From Salminus brasiliensis (Eukaryota; Chordata; Actinopteri; Characiformes; Bryconidae): a stretch of DNA of 64,000 nt. Position 1 is the stretch's first letter. Each line of letters opens with the position of its first letter. A program made the translations under genes and the position numbers. The stretch is taken from NCBI RefSeq assembly GCF_030463535.1, contig NC_132879.1, forward strand, positions 37,561,425 to 37,625,424, read 5' to 3'. Shown here in pieces: positions 34,323 to 48,914 of this stretch. The notes beneath the pieces are model-generated. The model saw only the letters and a program-made list of their open reading frames with translations. It searched no databases and was not told the origin of the DNA.

Positions 34323-35560
34323 TAACTGTCACGTTTGACAGTTGATACACTTCCAGAAAGTGTACAAAGTGTACAACTGAGCTGGAGTATGCAATTAAGC
34401 AAATGAGCTAAAAAGCTATTTATGTTAATCTGATGGAGTGCTAGTAGTACAAATGCACCTGCTCCCGTGTCCTCACTCTGCACCCTTACGCCAACAGAAC
34501 TGGCCACATAACTGACTGTACTCCTGTTGTTGGTGAAGTATTGCCGTTCCTTAGCCAAGAGCAAATTCTCCTGCATCTAGCAATGCTTGTGTTGACTTTA
34601 TGGACACCTCAGGGCTTTCAACAATGTAGTAATAAGAATAGGGAAAACAAGGTCGTGCCTTGATCAGTTCGGGATCCCATGACAGGGCGACTCCTGGCTG
34701 GAGTATTTAATCATTAAGTGCTCTCACTTTGTCAAATGCATGCTTTAGACTGCCATCCTGAGACTGTTCCTTGGGGAAATACCCAAAGGGGAAACCCAAG
34801 GTGGGTTGGGGGTCGAGCTCCTGGGGTGTGGCTCTCGATCTGACACAGTACCCAACACAGCTTGTCGCTTGACAGTCGCACGTTCACTCATCATCTTGCA
34901 GTGCAGGACACCTTTTTAACTCCAGCAAAATTTGTACACAAAATTGAAGAGCTTCTTGAGTGCTTCTGTAGCATCTTGTAGAGTCATCCTTGAGTCTACC
35001 ACTACTCCAGGTGCAGTAGTCAAGTTCCAGACCATCCGCCAATCCTTTTCCTGCCCATTGGCCTTGGCTTGTTGTTCCTGGTGCAGGCTGAAAAGGGTCA
35101 GGTGAGAACATCTGCTGGAGGGCAGTGCAGGGGGTTTTGGTAGATCCTGGAATATGGGTGTTGAGTAAGGAGACAGGGAAGCAGGAATAAAGGCAGTGAA
35201 CGCAGAGCGTTATTCTGTATTAATTATACCAGAACGCTACTTCTCAGCCAGGCTGTGACATGGGCTACACATAGAATCGCGATACTAGAAGCGGTTCTTC
35301 TAGTATAAAAAAAATAAGCCTGAACCAATGGTTGTCTATAGCTCCAAAAATTGTAGCTGCACACCCACCTTTTCAAATAAGATTGGAGCCCCAAGGCTTA
35401 TAGTGAACTGTGAGGCTGTCTGATAGGTGGCGAAGACAGGGGGTGTTTAATAAATGTTTGAGGGGCTTGTGCTGTTCCTTAATTACAATTAATGCATTTT
35501 CTCTGTACCTGTTAATGGCTGGAGGTGGGATATATGGCAAAAATGTTAAGGTAAATAATC
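34323..35560. other. large CCDC87 intron, unit 2
   Basis: Copy of the intron described in unit 1. The antisense open frame is at 35111-34884. Confidence 0.4.
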
Positions 35561-37763
35561 TCTCTCTGTATCTGTTTGCAGTTTGAATGCTCACTCAATC
35601 CAGCGCAATTTTGCCATGGGGATCAAGGCTACGCGAGGTGCTGTGAAGTCGAGAGACGGAGAGCACGGAGAGAGACTGGGTTCTCCACAGATGCACACCA
35701 AAGTTGTTCCTCACAGATTAGACAGCCACCCACACAGTAAACCTAAGAAACACATGGCAAGCAGGCAACAGAAGAGGAAGGTAGATACAGACCTAACAGA
35801 GGTTGTTGTGCGTTCCTGTAAGCTAGTGGATATTGGGGTGTGTGTGTGTGAACGAGAGAAAGATGTTTTAAAGATCGGCATAGATCGGTGAAATATTACT
35901 CTTATTATTTTCTCCCTTCAGATCCAAGAAAAAATTAAACCACTGGATCTGGCGCAGGTGTATGACCTCATGCAATCACATCCAGAGCTGACAGCCAGCA
36001 GTATGGAGACGCGCAGTATGATGAGCCTGTGTTAGCATACACATACAGTACACTACCACTCCAAAGTCTGATCTTCAGGGGTCTCCAAAATCATTTGTCT
36101 TGTTAAATGTTTTTGTTATTTTTCATGACAATTATGATAGTATTATTATATTATTAATATCATTATTAAAGTAAAAAAAAGTGGTGCAGTTTTATTTTAG
36201 AGATTCATATATTCAAAGAACTGTTTGCTTAGAGTGACAGTATGGATTAAGCTAAATTAGGCATGATGCATTGTCTAAATCTTGTATAAATGGTGATATA
36301 TGTTTGCAGTCATTTTGTCAAATAATCTGCTGCAAGATTTGACCACCATTTTTGACAAATAAAGCATTCTGGGTACTACTTTTATTATAGCTTCAGTCTT
36401 TATGCTGTATAGCTTTCTTAATCATTATAATAACATGTACGGTCTTCCTGCTAATGATTTGAACAACTGAAAGCAGCCCAGGTCTAGCCAATAAGCTGCA
36501 TTTTGAACATACCCCAAACCCACCACAAATTGGTTTTGCTAAAAATACAAATTCCAAGCTTTTGAAAAAAAAAACCTCACTGTCATTCTTTGTGCCCCTG
36601 TACATCTCTATGTTTCTCTCTTTCAGTTTTTCACACTGTGTATGATGTGTGTTTTAGGCAGCACTGCCATTGTACCTACAAAGCTAGAAGAAGAACATTG
36701 CCCTGTTACCAGGCTGAAGGTAACCAAATTTACCATTAACCTTGACTAACCTAAGCTTCTAGCTGTTGTCTTAGTTTCAGTCCTGAAGGGCTTCAACACA
36801 CCCACTTTGGCTGGTAATTACCTCATGAGTGCAATCAGGTGTGTCTGAGTAGGGAAACCACCAGCTTTCCAACTTGGCTGGAGACTGGCCCTTTAGTACC
36901 CATGCTGAATACACTGTTCCTCAGAGGAACAGTAAATGTTTGTGCTTTTCTGGTAAATCTCTCAGGGATGCAATTCCATGCCAGACCTGCAGAGGGAAAC
37001 ACTGCTAGAAGAGCTAGAGATGGCATCACTGCCAGGAAGGCCTCTGTCACCTTCAGTTCTTCTGTCAGCAGACCCCTGCTACAGCCTGTAGAAAGATAGA
37101 AACCCTTCTGAGGACCTGAAGAGGTCAGATATGCACACACACATGTGAAATTAAGAGCCTTGATGTATAGTGATGCCATTATTTGAAGCTGACAATTTAA
37201 CTACATTGATTTTGGAATCTTATAATTGATCAGTAATAGTAATTACGTTACTTTTTTGTGTTTTCAGACTTGTGTATTCAGAATTGTGTATTCAGTGTGT
37301 TTATACAGATGATTCTCAAACCAAATCAAAACAATCAGATCATATATTTCTTTGGTACAATTCAGATTTGATAGAACTTTGGTCAAATTCTTTGGTACGA
37401 TTTGAGGATTCACAATGCTTTGAATAGTTTTTAAAAGAAACCTAAACAAATTAAATCTTTCTTCTCTGAGATTTACACCAATGATTCAGTGCATGGATGT
37501 AGAATAAATGAATAGGATCGTATAATATTTGTCTTGTTGTAATTGTAATTTAATCTTATGTCTGTTGTAATATCACATCACCAGCACATCTCTAAAATGT
37601 ATCAGCGGTTTTATGCAGATTGTTACATGACACAGATTCCATGGATGAGTCCACACCAACTGATTCTGAGACAGATGTTCCTTCTCTAATTCGAGCTTTG
37701 GCGAGCCGTGGCTCCAGCAGACTGAAAGAGCTGAAACATGTGCTGCAGGTCTCTCTCTTTTTA

Positions 37764-37815
<52 letters not shown>

Positions 37816-39032
37816 TCTCTCTGCCTTATAGTCTGTTACCAGACCTTTTTTTAAAGGCTGAAAGAAAAGGTAAAATGTTTGACATGAGGAAAGTGCTGTT
37901 GCGATGATTGCTATAGAGTTATTTTTAAACTTTTGCTACTACTGGCCTCCTTAGTGCTGATCTGTGCCCGAGAGATCAAGAGAGCATTACTGGCCTTGCT
38001 CTTTGATTGAGACCATAGACCTGATAGTTTGGTGTACAATGTAATACACAGTAATATGGTCTGTAAGTTAAATGGAATTGTGGATAATTCTCGTCTGCAC
38101 AGAGACTGGAGGAAGAAGAACAGCAGCGAATGACAAAGACTCAGCTTAAGGCGGCGATGCCGCAGCATCCGCAGGCAGCAGTGGAAAGTGTAAATGTGTC
38201 CACTCTGGGCATTACACGTATAGCAGCGGCCCGAGTGACTGACAGGGTTTTGTCTGAGACAGTCAATATCAGCAATATTCAACAATCCTAAAATGCATTT
38301 GCAGGATCTACAGGTAGCACAATTTATGTCAAAGTACAGCATCTACCATCAGAAAGAGAGCCCACAGGTTGGATTTCCATTTGAGGTGTACAAGCAGGAA
38401 AAAATACCAGGGTTTTCATTGGGTGTCCTATTTTTTTCATGACTGTACATTTACTTAGATAGAGTTTTAGGAAGTTAAACACAATGACAAGCTAAAACAG
38501 TAGAAGACCGTTCAATAAGTTATGATTCTGCACCAAAAAAAAAAATCTAACTCCTCAATGAATGTGTACATTTGTTTCAGATTGAGCCTTCATCTGTCGC
38601 ACTGCTGGATCAGAACCTGTTTAGCACAACTGAAATAAAAGAAGTCTACAAAGTTTTATCGGAGAGTCTTTCAGCTGAGTACTTAAACTTTGATGAGGTC
38701 AGTTACATGCCTATGTGTGTAATAACTCAAGGTTGAGCTTTTCTTTCAGTTGTGTTGATTGTTATATGAGCATGTGCACTCTATGCCCATATGTTTGCAG
38801 ACATCGCTTAGCCAGTGTTTCTTCTAAAATTAAAGATATTAACTTTGCTCCAGTAACAGTATTTAGATTTCTAAGGAGGGTTTGCATTAGATGTAAGTAC
38901 ATTAGTGAAGTCTGCTGAATGCTAGGTTCAATACCTCTTATTTTGGACATGTTAAACCCTCTCTTTATATACAGTCATGCCTTTGTTTTGTGTAAACATA
39001 TGCTTGTTTCTTGTCTTGTTTATAGTGTTATA

Positions 39033-39528
39033 GGCTGAAACAAAGGGGTACTTATACACGGGGGCAAACGAACACCTGGGACTAACAAGGGGGTGTGGCT
39101 ACAGAGGAGGTACAGGTGGGGACACTAATGAACAGGAGGGGCTAGGACAGACAAGAAACAAACAGAGCAAAAAAGAAGCAGAACCCACACCTCGTTTATT
39201 AGTGATCCCACCTGTGCCAACTCTGTAGCCACGCCCCTTGTTAGTCCCTGGTGTTCCTCGTTTGCCCCTGTGTATACGTACCCCTTTGTTCCAGCCTTCC
39301 TTTGTCTGGTCTTGTATGTGATCTTGTTGATTCGTGTTCATGTTGGTTCACAGTGTGTTAGTTTAGTTTAGCTTAGCTTTTCTGTTCAGTTTCTGTTTGT
39401 TTCTTTTGTTAGTTTCAGTCTCTGGTTTGTTCCCTTGTTTATATTTCTTTGTGTTCTGTTTAGTTTTCTTTGCATTAAAAACCTGTGTTTACGTCCACCT
39501 CTGCCTACAAGCTCTACACACTATGACA
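39033..39528. repeat. inverted repeat and retroelement-like sequence at unit 2/3 junction
   Basis: Same arrangement as at the unit 1/2 junction: arms 39033-39102 and 39225-39296. The terminal motif is CTATGACA instead of CCATGACA. Confidence 0.8.
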
Positions 39529-40012
39529 TATTAAATTTGGGTGTTTAAAGTTCATGTTACTACCTTTATGTTCATAATTGTCAGTAAACAAACAGTAAAA
39601 TGATTAATAGCTAACTAAAATAATCTACAGAACGCAGAGCGCTCTTCCTGGATACTTTACTAGGCCAGTTTATCCATTATAACCCAGAGTAAGGGCGCTA
39701 AATAAGACTTAAACCATTATTTATTACATTTTGTGATCTGTTCATGAACTGCAACATCAACAGTCTTTTCCCAGTAATCTTTAACTGTCTTAAAAGCTTG
39801 AAGTGGTTTAGGGGTGACACTGGTGATCACTGAAGTACACTGTTCATTTTCTTCTTGTCTTTTCTGGATCTACTTATTATTACTATTTCAAAGAAAACAG
39901 CATGTACAGAGAAGCAGTGGAAGGTCACTTTATTTCATGGTGAAGTGAGTCATGTACAGTGGCATGCAAAAGTTTCTGTTACTGTGCATAACTTTACAGA
40001 GATCCGGTTCCA

Positions 40013-40144
40013 AGCCCCAAGTGAGCAAGCCAATGGCAACAGTGGCAAGGAAAAACTCCCTAAGAACAGGAGGAAGAAACCTTGAGAGGAACCCAGACTC
40101 AACAGGGGAACCCATCCTCCTCTGGTCGACACCGGATAACCACT
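40013..40144 (+). repeat. dispersed repeat, unit 3
   Basis: Same repeat, with GAACCCAGAC instead of GAACCAAGAC, a variant shared only with unit 4. Confidence 0.6.
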
Positions 40145-40295
40145 GAAAAGTTATGTGAGATTCCTGGGCCATCTTACATGCACTGCTCTTTTGAGGTCAT
40201 CAGTATGATCTTATGATCTGATTAGTCTATTGCAGGGTAGCGGTAGCAATAGGGCAAGAAAAGAAGCCCAGGCGCCCACTATGGGATGCCCAGAG

Positions 40296-41716
40296 CTTCT
40301 CCCAGATATCAGAGCTTCTCATTTGATTGTCGAGAGTGAGCACGGCTACTCAACAGAGAAAACTCATTTGGCCATTACCCAGGGTTCCTGACCAAGGTGT
40401 TCCGTCCAGCACCCGACATATTAAGAGTTCAGAGCTCCACCTCCTTTACTGAGCACAATTTGGAGAGTGTCCCTCCTTTCCCTTACGAGCTGTCGAGTGT
40501 TTTCCAGAACGTCCTTAAGGAACTACCCTAAAGTAATTTTCCATGGTCTCTCCAAACTCCATACATGCCCTAGATTTCACTTCAGCTCCTGCCAAAGCTG
40601 CAGACTTATTGCTTGTTGGAACCTGTCAGTGGAATATGGGGTACCCTGAGTGAGCCAAGCTCAGAAAGCCTCCTTCTTCCACATGACGGCATCCTTTACC
40701 GCCATAACAGCCACCAACAAGCTTTTAGCCACAGCTATGTACAGCAGTTTCCATGACAGAGGTCTTGAACAGGGTTCATTTGGACTCCATGTCCCAACCT
40801 CTTCCAGAACATCTATGGAGTTCTCTTGGAGATGGAAGTTGAGATCAGTTTGGACAGAGTCCACTGCCAGCCTTTCACAGAAGACCTTCACTTCTCGTTT
40901 GGGCCTACCGGGGCCGTCTGGCAGGTTTCCCCATTGCCCTGATCCAACACCCACCAGAAGTGATCAGTTTACAGACCAGAACCTCTCTTTACCCAGGTGT
41001 CCAAAACATGGCCTTAGGTCAAATGACAGAAACCCAAATTGTCTATTGACCTTTGGCCCAAGGTGCCATTTCTGAGCAACCTTGTGTTCAAACATGGTGT
41101 TTGTTATGGTCAAACTGTGACAAGCACAGAAGTCCAATAACATCCCACCACTCGAGTTAAGATCAGGCAGGCTGTTCCCCTCTGATCACTCCTCCCCTGG
41201 TTTCCCAGTCGTTGCCTACATGAGCGTTGAAGTCACCCAGCAGAAGAATGGAGGCAGTGAATGGAAACCTGTTGCGAACTCCACCCACTTTCTCCAAACA
41301 GGGCCGAATACTCTGAACTGCTGTGGAGCAGAACAGACACACAACAGTCAGAGCTTTCCTCTCTGCAACAGGAAGTCACACTGAGGCGACCCTCTCATCT
41401 ACTGGGATAAACTCCAACGATGCAGCTGCCAGCTGGGGACTTGTGTGTATCCCCACACTTGACTGCCACCTCTCATCCTGGCCAACTCTTAGACCATCTA
41501 CTTTTAAGATGGTTGGTTCCAGGGTCGCCAAGGTCAGTGAGACCAAGGGCCTCTCTGAACTTGCCCTTTGCCTGATGGGAATTTGCACAGCACCCCAAAG
41601 GTGGACCTTGCGTGTGTTGGGTCCACGCAGTCCTCCTGCATTATCTGTTCTAGGCTGAGCCCGAACAGAGTATGTGGGGTGCCTGTACACCTGATGCTTG
41701 CCTGCAGACATTACCT
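40296..41716 (-). pseudogene. degenerate non-LTR retrotransposon, unit 3
   Basis: Copy of the same dead element. In this unit a minus-strand frame of about 111 codons (41711 down to 41376) stays open across the segment just before the endonuclease core, because changes near 41520 remove a stop present in the other units. Confidence 0.75.
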
Positions 41717-41801
41717 CACAAAAGAGTCCAAACCTTTACATGCCACTAAATAAAGTGTTTGCACTTTTCCACATCATCAACAGCTGGGTGTAGATCAGAT
41801 C

Positions 41802-44800
41802 TCAACTGCTGTCAGTCTCTACTTCCTCTCCCTAAAAGAAAAAAGAAAAACCTCAGTAACTCCTTTATAAGGATAAATACAGTTTTTACAGTTTTAATGA
41901 ACTGCCTTACGGATATTTACACTTCTTGTTATTTTAACAGGAACGTTACTGTGTTGAATTTTATTCTTTTATAGAGTTTTTTTACTTTTATAAAGTTGAA
42001 AAATATTTCTATTATAACTGTTAGTGTTGTTCTCACAATATTCAATATCAGAAGGAACTTTACTTTTTTTTTTGGTATTGTAATTGAAATGGCATGAATA
42101 TGAAAAAGCTCCTTACCTTAAAGCTGCATTCCACCAGTTTCTCCATTAAAAAAGCTTCTGACCCGATTGAGAACTGGGTCTGCTCCATGTTGGTCAATAC
42201 GCTCAGGTAGTTCATCATGAGCTCCGTCTTCCTATAAACACAACAAACAGCAGTCCTTCAGAGAAAAGCAGTGTGAGCTTGAGGCAGTGTGACTTAATGA
42301 TCATCCACTATAGTTGGGTTTTTCTACATTTTCTAAGAATATGATGTCATATCCCGATCCTATTACTACGCTTGAGGCAACAGCATATGGGTATTACTGA
42401 AACAGTGTCTCTCACCTCTTGCTGTATTTCTTATCAATGAAAGATTGTCTGAGAGCCTCCTGGTACGACTCCTCCTCTGACTGAGGCTCACTCAGCTCCA
42501 GTTCTGTTGAAGTGACAGAGAACCATAAATCACAGAATCAGTAAAGAACATTAAAGAACAAGCTAATTTAAGCCTTTTTAAGAACTTAAGACCAAGATGG
42601 TGTCGAGCATGATTGCTGTGTTGCGAGCTCCCTCTAGGCTTAGTATGTATAATGTATGTATGTATGGTGTAAGTTAATGTCCAGATATTCTGTATTTTTA
42701 TAAGTTAGCAGAAACCTCCAGGGAGGATCATCCATGGGTTATTTATGTGGGTTATTTATTATTAAAACACTGCAGTAAACTTGTTGAATTTACTTGTGGT
42801 CTTATGGTCTGTTAACTCCTTCTATTGAACAGAGAGTATTTATCAATCAATCGTTTACTACCAAAAAGTAGTAGTCATTGTTTTACCAGCCAGCCCTTCT
42901 GTCAGGTAAGCCATGCTGTCTTACACACTTACCGATCTTCTTGATATACTCGTCTTCATCCACTTGAGTATGTTGGATCTGAAATCAGAGGTTAGTTAGA
43001 ATACTGAACCATTACACATCTAGGACTTATTCTACATTGCAGGAGTCTGAACTCTGTGTACCTGCTGATTGGTGGTGTTGATTGTGAGTCCTAAGTTGTC
43101 CACTAATACTGCAAGGATGATGCTTGAGGAACAGGGAAAAGGAAGTGAATAAAGAAACATTAACATGAACTGAGTAGAGATAATCAACACCATCTGACTG
43201 GTGATGTGAGAGGTTTTGCTGCTCATTGATGGTCTTGAGTTTAACAGTGTGGTGGGATGACTGGCTAAATGCTTTATAGATCTCACTGCCTTGACTTTCG
43301 ACTATTATAAATAAGAGCCAGATGAGAAAATGCCTTCGTAGACATCATTTTGTACTGTAATGGTCACAGAATAGGAAACTGGGAACACTGAGAGGTTATT
43401 CCAGGTAACTTACTTGAGGAGAATTAGGTTCTCCACTAAGATGTACAGCACAAGGAAGACCATGATGTGAGAAGCTCCTGTTAGATGTAGAAAACTAAAT
43501 AGAGGACAAATATATATTTGTTTAAAATTCTAGAAAATAGACAGCAGTTACAAGTTATAATTATTTTATTAATATTGTTTAATATTCAAATTATTAGAAA
43601 AGGGGGAAGGTGAGCCAATCAACAGTCCCTTAAGCTACATTTACTCTGAATCGTCACAAATTAATTCAACTGAACTGTTGCAAGATCTGATGCATTGAAT
43701 CATTTCCTGAATCAAAACAGAATCAGACCTATTCTATTTGATTCTTTTTTCATGACTTTAGTGAGTTTCTCATGTGACTTGTTGACTACTAGAAAGACAT
43801 GAGCCCTCACCTTTGGAATTGCTGGTGCTGAAGACCAGGGACCAGTCATCCAGTGTCAGCACCTGGAACAAGGTGGTGATGGTGCTCATCACGCTTCCAA
43901 ACCTCTCCGGGTCAGACTCACTGTACAGCACCCGGAGAAAAATGGCAAACATGGATATAATCATAAGCATGATGAACGCCGTGGAGCCGATGGACCGGAG
44001 AGACTTCACAGCAGTTGTCAGGATCACATGCAGCGTATGGAAGGAGCTAGAAGAAGAGAGAGAGTCCTCGAGTTAATATATGGGAGGAACTGAACACCCC
44101 TTTTGGTACATTGACCAAAGCTTTACCAGTTAGTGATTCAAAGTGAAAGCCACAGATATGGACACCCGTAACTGCCTGATTGACAACATCAACAAAGCTG
44201 TCATTTTTCTTACTGGATGGCTTTCAGCAAACGGAAAGCCCTGATTGCACGCGCTCCTTTCATGACCTTCAGCATGCGGAAGACGCTGGAAGTCTGCTTG
44301 CTGCCAAAGAGTCCTGAGGACTGAAGCAGTGGCAGTGTAAAGTCCACCACGCTCATCACAACAATGATGAAGTCTGAAAGAAAAATAGGAACAGAGAAAA
44401 AATCAAGACTCTGAAGAAGTTCTAACATGCTATCATATAAAAACTCGCTCCATGAGATTTCAAAATCATCTGTACATGAATTTCAGTTTGCAGAACCTGG
44501 CTGTTATTTTAAGACCATGTCGACTACTCTTATAAGAGACAGATCAGCTCACCCATGTCATTCCAGGGGTCCAGGAAGTACTTGTGCCCCAAAACCACCA
44601 GCTTCAGCAAGAACTCCATGAGGTAGATGCCCAGGAAACAGGCATCCACAGCTGAGAACACCCAACCTATTACATCCACACAAAACAACATGTAGAAATA
44701 AGCCCTTTAACAATCCAGATGTGTAGTATCCTCTGCACTGTGTGTGTGTCTGTGTGTGTGTATCCATCCACATGACATAGCAGTCAAAATAATATTTTTT

Positions 44801-44909
44801 ACTTTTATCATCTTTTTACACTGTGCTGTACTAGAAATCACTAAGTGTGTATGATAATGTTGCTATACTGAACTACTGAATCCCAGCACATGTCTAGAGT
44901 GTATTCATA

Positions 44910-44954
<45 letters not shown>

Positions 44955-46353
44955 GTTTGTGTGTGTGTTTATATATCAAACTAATAGCTGAAATGTGACC
45001 ATGTGACAGAGTGAACATGAGCTCTAGATAGTGTTTGACCGCACCTGCTCTCACACTGACAGTGGGGAAGGCCTGGATTATCAGCATCACAGTATCCAGC
45101 AGAACCACCAACAGAATGAAGCCACTGAAAAGAGGATTCTGGGTGAAGGCCAGGATGAGGCGGTAGATCTGCTCGACCTTCGTCCACGAATCCTTAACTG
45201 ACAGACCATCGACCTCAGACTCCTCATACACACTGCACTGATCCTCTACAGAGAGACAGAGAGAGACGGACAGCGAATGATGAGTGTGTTCAGAAGTGTG
45301 TGTTAGACAGAGAGTATAGGTGTGTATGTGTGTGTTAGACAGGGAGTATAGGTGTGTGTGTGTGTGTTAGACAGGGAGTATAGGTGTGTATGTGTGTGTT
45401 AGACAGAGAGTATAGGTGTGTATGTGTGTGTTAGACAGGGAGTATAGGTGTGTATCTGTGTGTGTTAGACAGAGAGTATAGGTGTGTATTTGTGTGTGTT
45501 AGACAGGGAGTATAGGTGTGTATCTGTGTGTGTTAGACAGGGAGTATAGGTGTGTATGTGTGTGCTAGACATAGAGTATAGGTGTGTAACTGTGAGTTAC
45601 CTTCTTCTACAGGGCTCTCATGTTCTACAGTGCAGTGGTTCTGTTGTCTCGACCCACAGCACTTGTAAAGGATGTAGAAGATCAGGATGCTCACAATGGT
45701 GATCATGGTCATCTACAAACACAGAGAGCGTCTTTAAGGGTTTGGTCTGTAATGAGTGTGTTGACTGTTCTTCTAAATGTTCAGCTCTTCTACTAAAACA
45801 TGTTTTTCTAATCCATTATATTGTGTAAAATGTCTGAAGAAGTCCCTCACCCCCACGTAGAACAGGGCTCTCAGTGGCATCATAGGAAGTCCATGAACAT
45901 GCAGCTCAAACAGGGCAGTATGTTCACAGGATGTGCTCCTGTCAACTCCCCTACAAACACACACACACACACACAAATAAGCAGTACAGAGAAACTGAGA
46001 GAGAAACTGATGCATAGCTCTTTTTCACCACTGGGGGGCACACTCTCATCACAATCTTATACCTGTGATGTTCAAATAAAGGACACAGTGGGGCGAGGGG
46101 GCGGGGCTTGGTAGGTAAAGTTAACTCAGATAGCTCTAGTGACCAAACTGCATAAATCCTATCTGTTGTTAAAACTCCTGTTTCTCTTCAGACCTCCATT
46201 AAAAAGCAGCTTCTTTTTCTACAGCGTCATTTTCTATCAATTAAAATCAAGAGGACGTACTTGTTGGAGACCTCAATGAGGAAGAAGAAATCTGGATCCA
46301 GCAGACCCTGAGGAGTTAGATCCCCACAGGGAGAGTTTCTCTGACACACCCAT

Positions 46354-46387
<34 letters not shown>

Positions 46388-46461
46388 CATTATTGTAGAA
46401 TAACAGAAGAGGGAGCTGTTGATGTAACTCCACTCAAAGTCAAACAGTCAAAAGTTTTCTC

Positions 46462-46542
<81 letters not shown>

Positions 46543-47183
46543 AGTTCGTTTTAAACAGAATCAGCAGTGGGAGCTCTCACCTGACCCAGTTGAAGGAGTT
46601 ACGCATCACAATGAAGCCCTCTTTGGTCACGTTAACAGAGTCTGGAATGTTCTGTAACGTCCAAATAAGAGTCTCCTCAAGGCTTGCACTGACACACACA
46701 CACACACACACACACACAGGGCAGTAGTTAATATTGATCATAGCAGTTAGACAGACTGTTGTAGTTGGTAAGTCAGTGGTGTGGAATCTGAACTGTCACA
46801 TTCAGTCTATCTGATGTAGAAACCTGTCATTGAAGCTGTTGTAGTGCTGGATCTCCTCCTCACTGTATCCACGGATGTTGTCTCTGGAATATGGACCCCC
46901 ACCTACTACCTTAAAGGTGTAGCTGTGAAGAAACACACACACACACACAGAGGAATAAAGTTTGGGATTGAGGTTAAAGTGTGGTTTGTTTGATAAGAGG
47001 ATGAAAATGAAGGAGATTTATTTATTTTAATGGTTAAAAGTTTTGAGACTTTTACACCCAGATGATGCGAAAGAGCAGTAATATGAGAAATCTATGGAAT
47101 AATGATTATAATCCTTACCTGCCCAGGAACCTGACCAGTTCTCCAGAGACATTCTCCTTCACACCAAAGACTGGATAGAAGAC

Positions 47184-47237
<54 letters not shown>

Positions 47238-47955
47238 TAGATAAACTTAGATAACTAGCACACTTTGTAGAGGGGATGAGGGAAGTCTGCAGTACGAGGG
47301 GGGTCTTACGGTCTTTGTAGAAGAAGCAGGGCACGCCTTGCTCTGGTTTTGGGCAGTCGAAGTAGCGGCGGTTCAGGAGTTTGCTCTCCTGAAGAGTGGC
47401 GTTGAGGTCGAACACCAGCTGGCTGCCCAGCAGACACTGAGAAACGCTCTGAAAGACAGAAGCAGTTCATGATCAACGCTGGCATTATTGATGGATATTC
47501 TCATGATGCTTATTTTATGGTTCAACATTAAGAACATGATTATGAAGACTGATAGACACACACACACACACACACACACTACAACTCTAATATCCCAGTC
47601 AAACACAGTTTGAAGAGCTCCCTGCTGTAACACACCTAGCAGTAACCAGTGCAGTTATGTGTAGAATGTGTGTAAACTGTGCTGGACTCCAACCTTCCAG
47701 CACTAGGCTCGGGCTCCCCTGCACTAGTGTGTGTTCTGGGTTCTGGATTGTAAACATATGGGTGTAAAGTCATGGTTTCAGAGAGGAGAAGTAGAAGGAG
47801 ATACACACAGTGTTACTGTTAACACGCTGCTCCTCAGTGATGTCCACCACGCCACGCCTATCCACTCCGCTGCACGCTGACCTCTGTGGGGCTTCAAGGC
47901 CACAGGAGACCACCAGGGCCACAGCAAACAACACGGTCAGTATTTTGACCATCAT
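41802..47955 (-). CDS. catsper1: CatSper1-like fusion channel, unit 3
   Basis: Third complete copy. Start Met at 47955, first coding exon 47955-47809, pore exon 44046-43811, last exon 41831-41802. Other exons lie about 35.9 kb from those of unit 1 with the same splice sites. It shares Gly in exon 4 and Val401 with unit 2 but keeps Thr in the exon 17 VLTNM motif as in unit 1. A private change gives Leu for His in exon 2 (ESKHLNRR becomes ESKLLNRR). The exon 14 acceptor reads TTCCTCAAG instead of TTCTTCAAG and still ends in AG. No disabling change seen. Confidence 0.8.
45299..45593. repeat. minisatellite in channel intron 8, unit 3
   Basis: Same repeat family, only 9 core copies, the shortest of the four units. 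Confidence 0.95.
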
Positions 47956-48187
47956 TGCTGTTGAAAAAAGAATACATATTTGAATAAATATTTAAAATAT
48001 TATTAATCCTTTGGAAAGTTCTTATTTTCCTCATCATCTAATATTTATTGGTGTCTAATTTCTGAAATTTTCATCCACATTATTATATTACATAAAATGC
48101 ACTAATTATTCATATGACACATTTTTATTCTGCAGATTTAGAGCATAGCCTTAGTTCCCCTGATGAAAAAATCAGTTACTGGTTTCT

Positions 48188-48480
48188 GATAGTCTGAACT
48201 GGTCCTTGATGGTCAAAGTGGTGGAAAAGCTGGTCATCCAGGTGAAACCACAGCCTATGCTGGTAAAGTAGCTGGTTAAGCTGGTTGACCAGTTTATCTG
48301 TTGACCAGCATGTTTTATTTAGAGTTGAGGGTTTAGCTGGTTTATGAGCTACTGGCTTGGACTAGCTGGTCGACTAGCTTGGTCAGCGTTATCATGCTGG
48401 TAAACCAGTTAAACCATCAAACTCAAACACACGTTATGCTGGTAAAGAGCTAAACTGCTCCAGTTTGAGCTGGTCAGGCT
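48188..48480. repeat. GCTGGT/ACCAGC-rich simple repeat, unit 3
   Basis: Copy of the same tract with small substitutions (for example GGTAAAGTAGC where units 1 and 2 read GGTAAACTAGC). Confidence 0.8.
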
Positions 48481-48684
48481 GTTTTTTCAGCAGAATTAGA
48501 TTAGGTTTTTAGCTTCTTCAGCACCAGCTCTCATTTCAACAAAGCTAAAGCACTGATATTTCACTTCCTAACATTTGTAGAACCAGGATCCAGTGAGGAA
48601 TTTCAGTCAGTCCTAACTAAAGCATGGCTAAATGGATGGAGTGGAAGTGTGAGGACTGTGGGAACTAGTTCAGTCTGTTATTCA

Positions 48685-48720
<36 letters not shown>

Positions 48721-48792
48721 TCAGCACACAGTCTTTAACCTCCACCATACATCCCCTACTATCTCTCTCCTACATGTAGATCTAACACTTAC

Positions 48793-48914
48793 CTAATCCC
48801 GCTGATTCCACTCTCAGCTCATCTGATCAGCTTATGAACTAAACGTCTTCACTGACTATGACGTAATCACATGTACGTTCTCATTCCGTTGCTATGGAAC
48901 AACAAACGACGTCA
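48793..48914 (-). promoter_or_regulatory. channel-gene promoter, unit 3
   Basis: Same elements: first-exon donor after 48793, X-box-like motif 48888-48900, and CRE-like TGACGTAA and GACGTCA on either side. Confidence 0.6.

Larger units (their letters stand above)
32696..38697 (+). pseudogene. ccdc87: CCDC87, unit 2: premature stop and missing 3' end
   Basis: Same exon set as unit 1 (first ATG 32696, last exon ending 38697 before GTCAGT). The same TAG occurs in exon 8, at 37089-37091. Private changes include ATG for AGG in the exon 10 Ala-Arg-Pro segment near 38157. Reading through to the channel-like 3' part of the gene is impossible because the unit ends at 39115. Either a truncated protein of about 340 residues or a pseudogene. 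Confidence 0.8.
21109..39115. repeat. tandem array unit 2 (about 18.0 kb)
   Basis: Direct repeat of unit 1, 18,007 bp long. The length difference comes mainly from microsatellite and minisatellite tracts. Scattered substitutions and small indels distinguish it from units 1 and 3, for example loss of 9 bases near 22700 that is shared only with unit 4. Confidence 0.95.
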
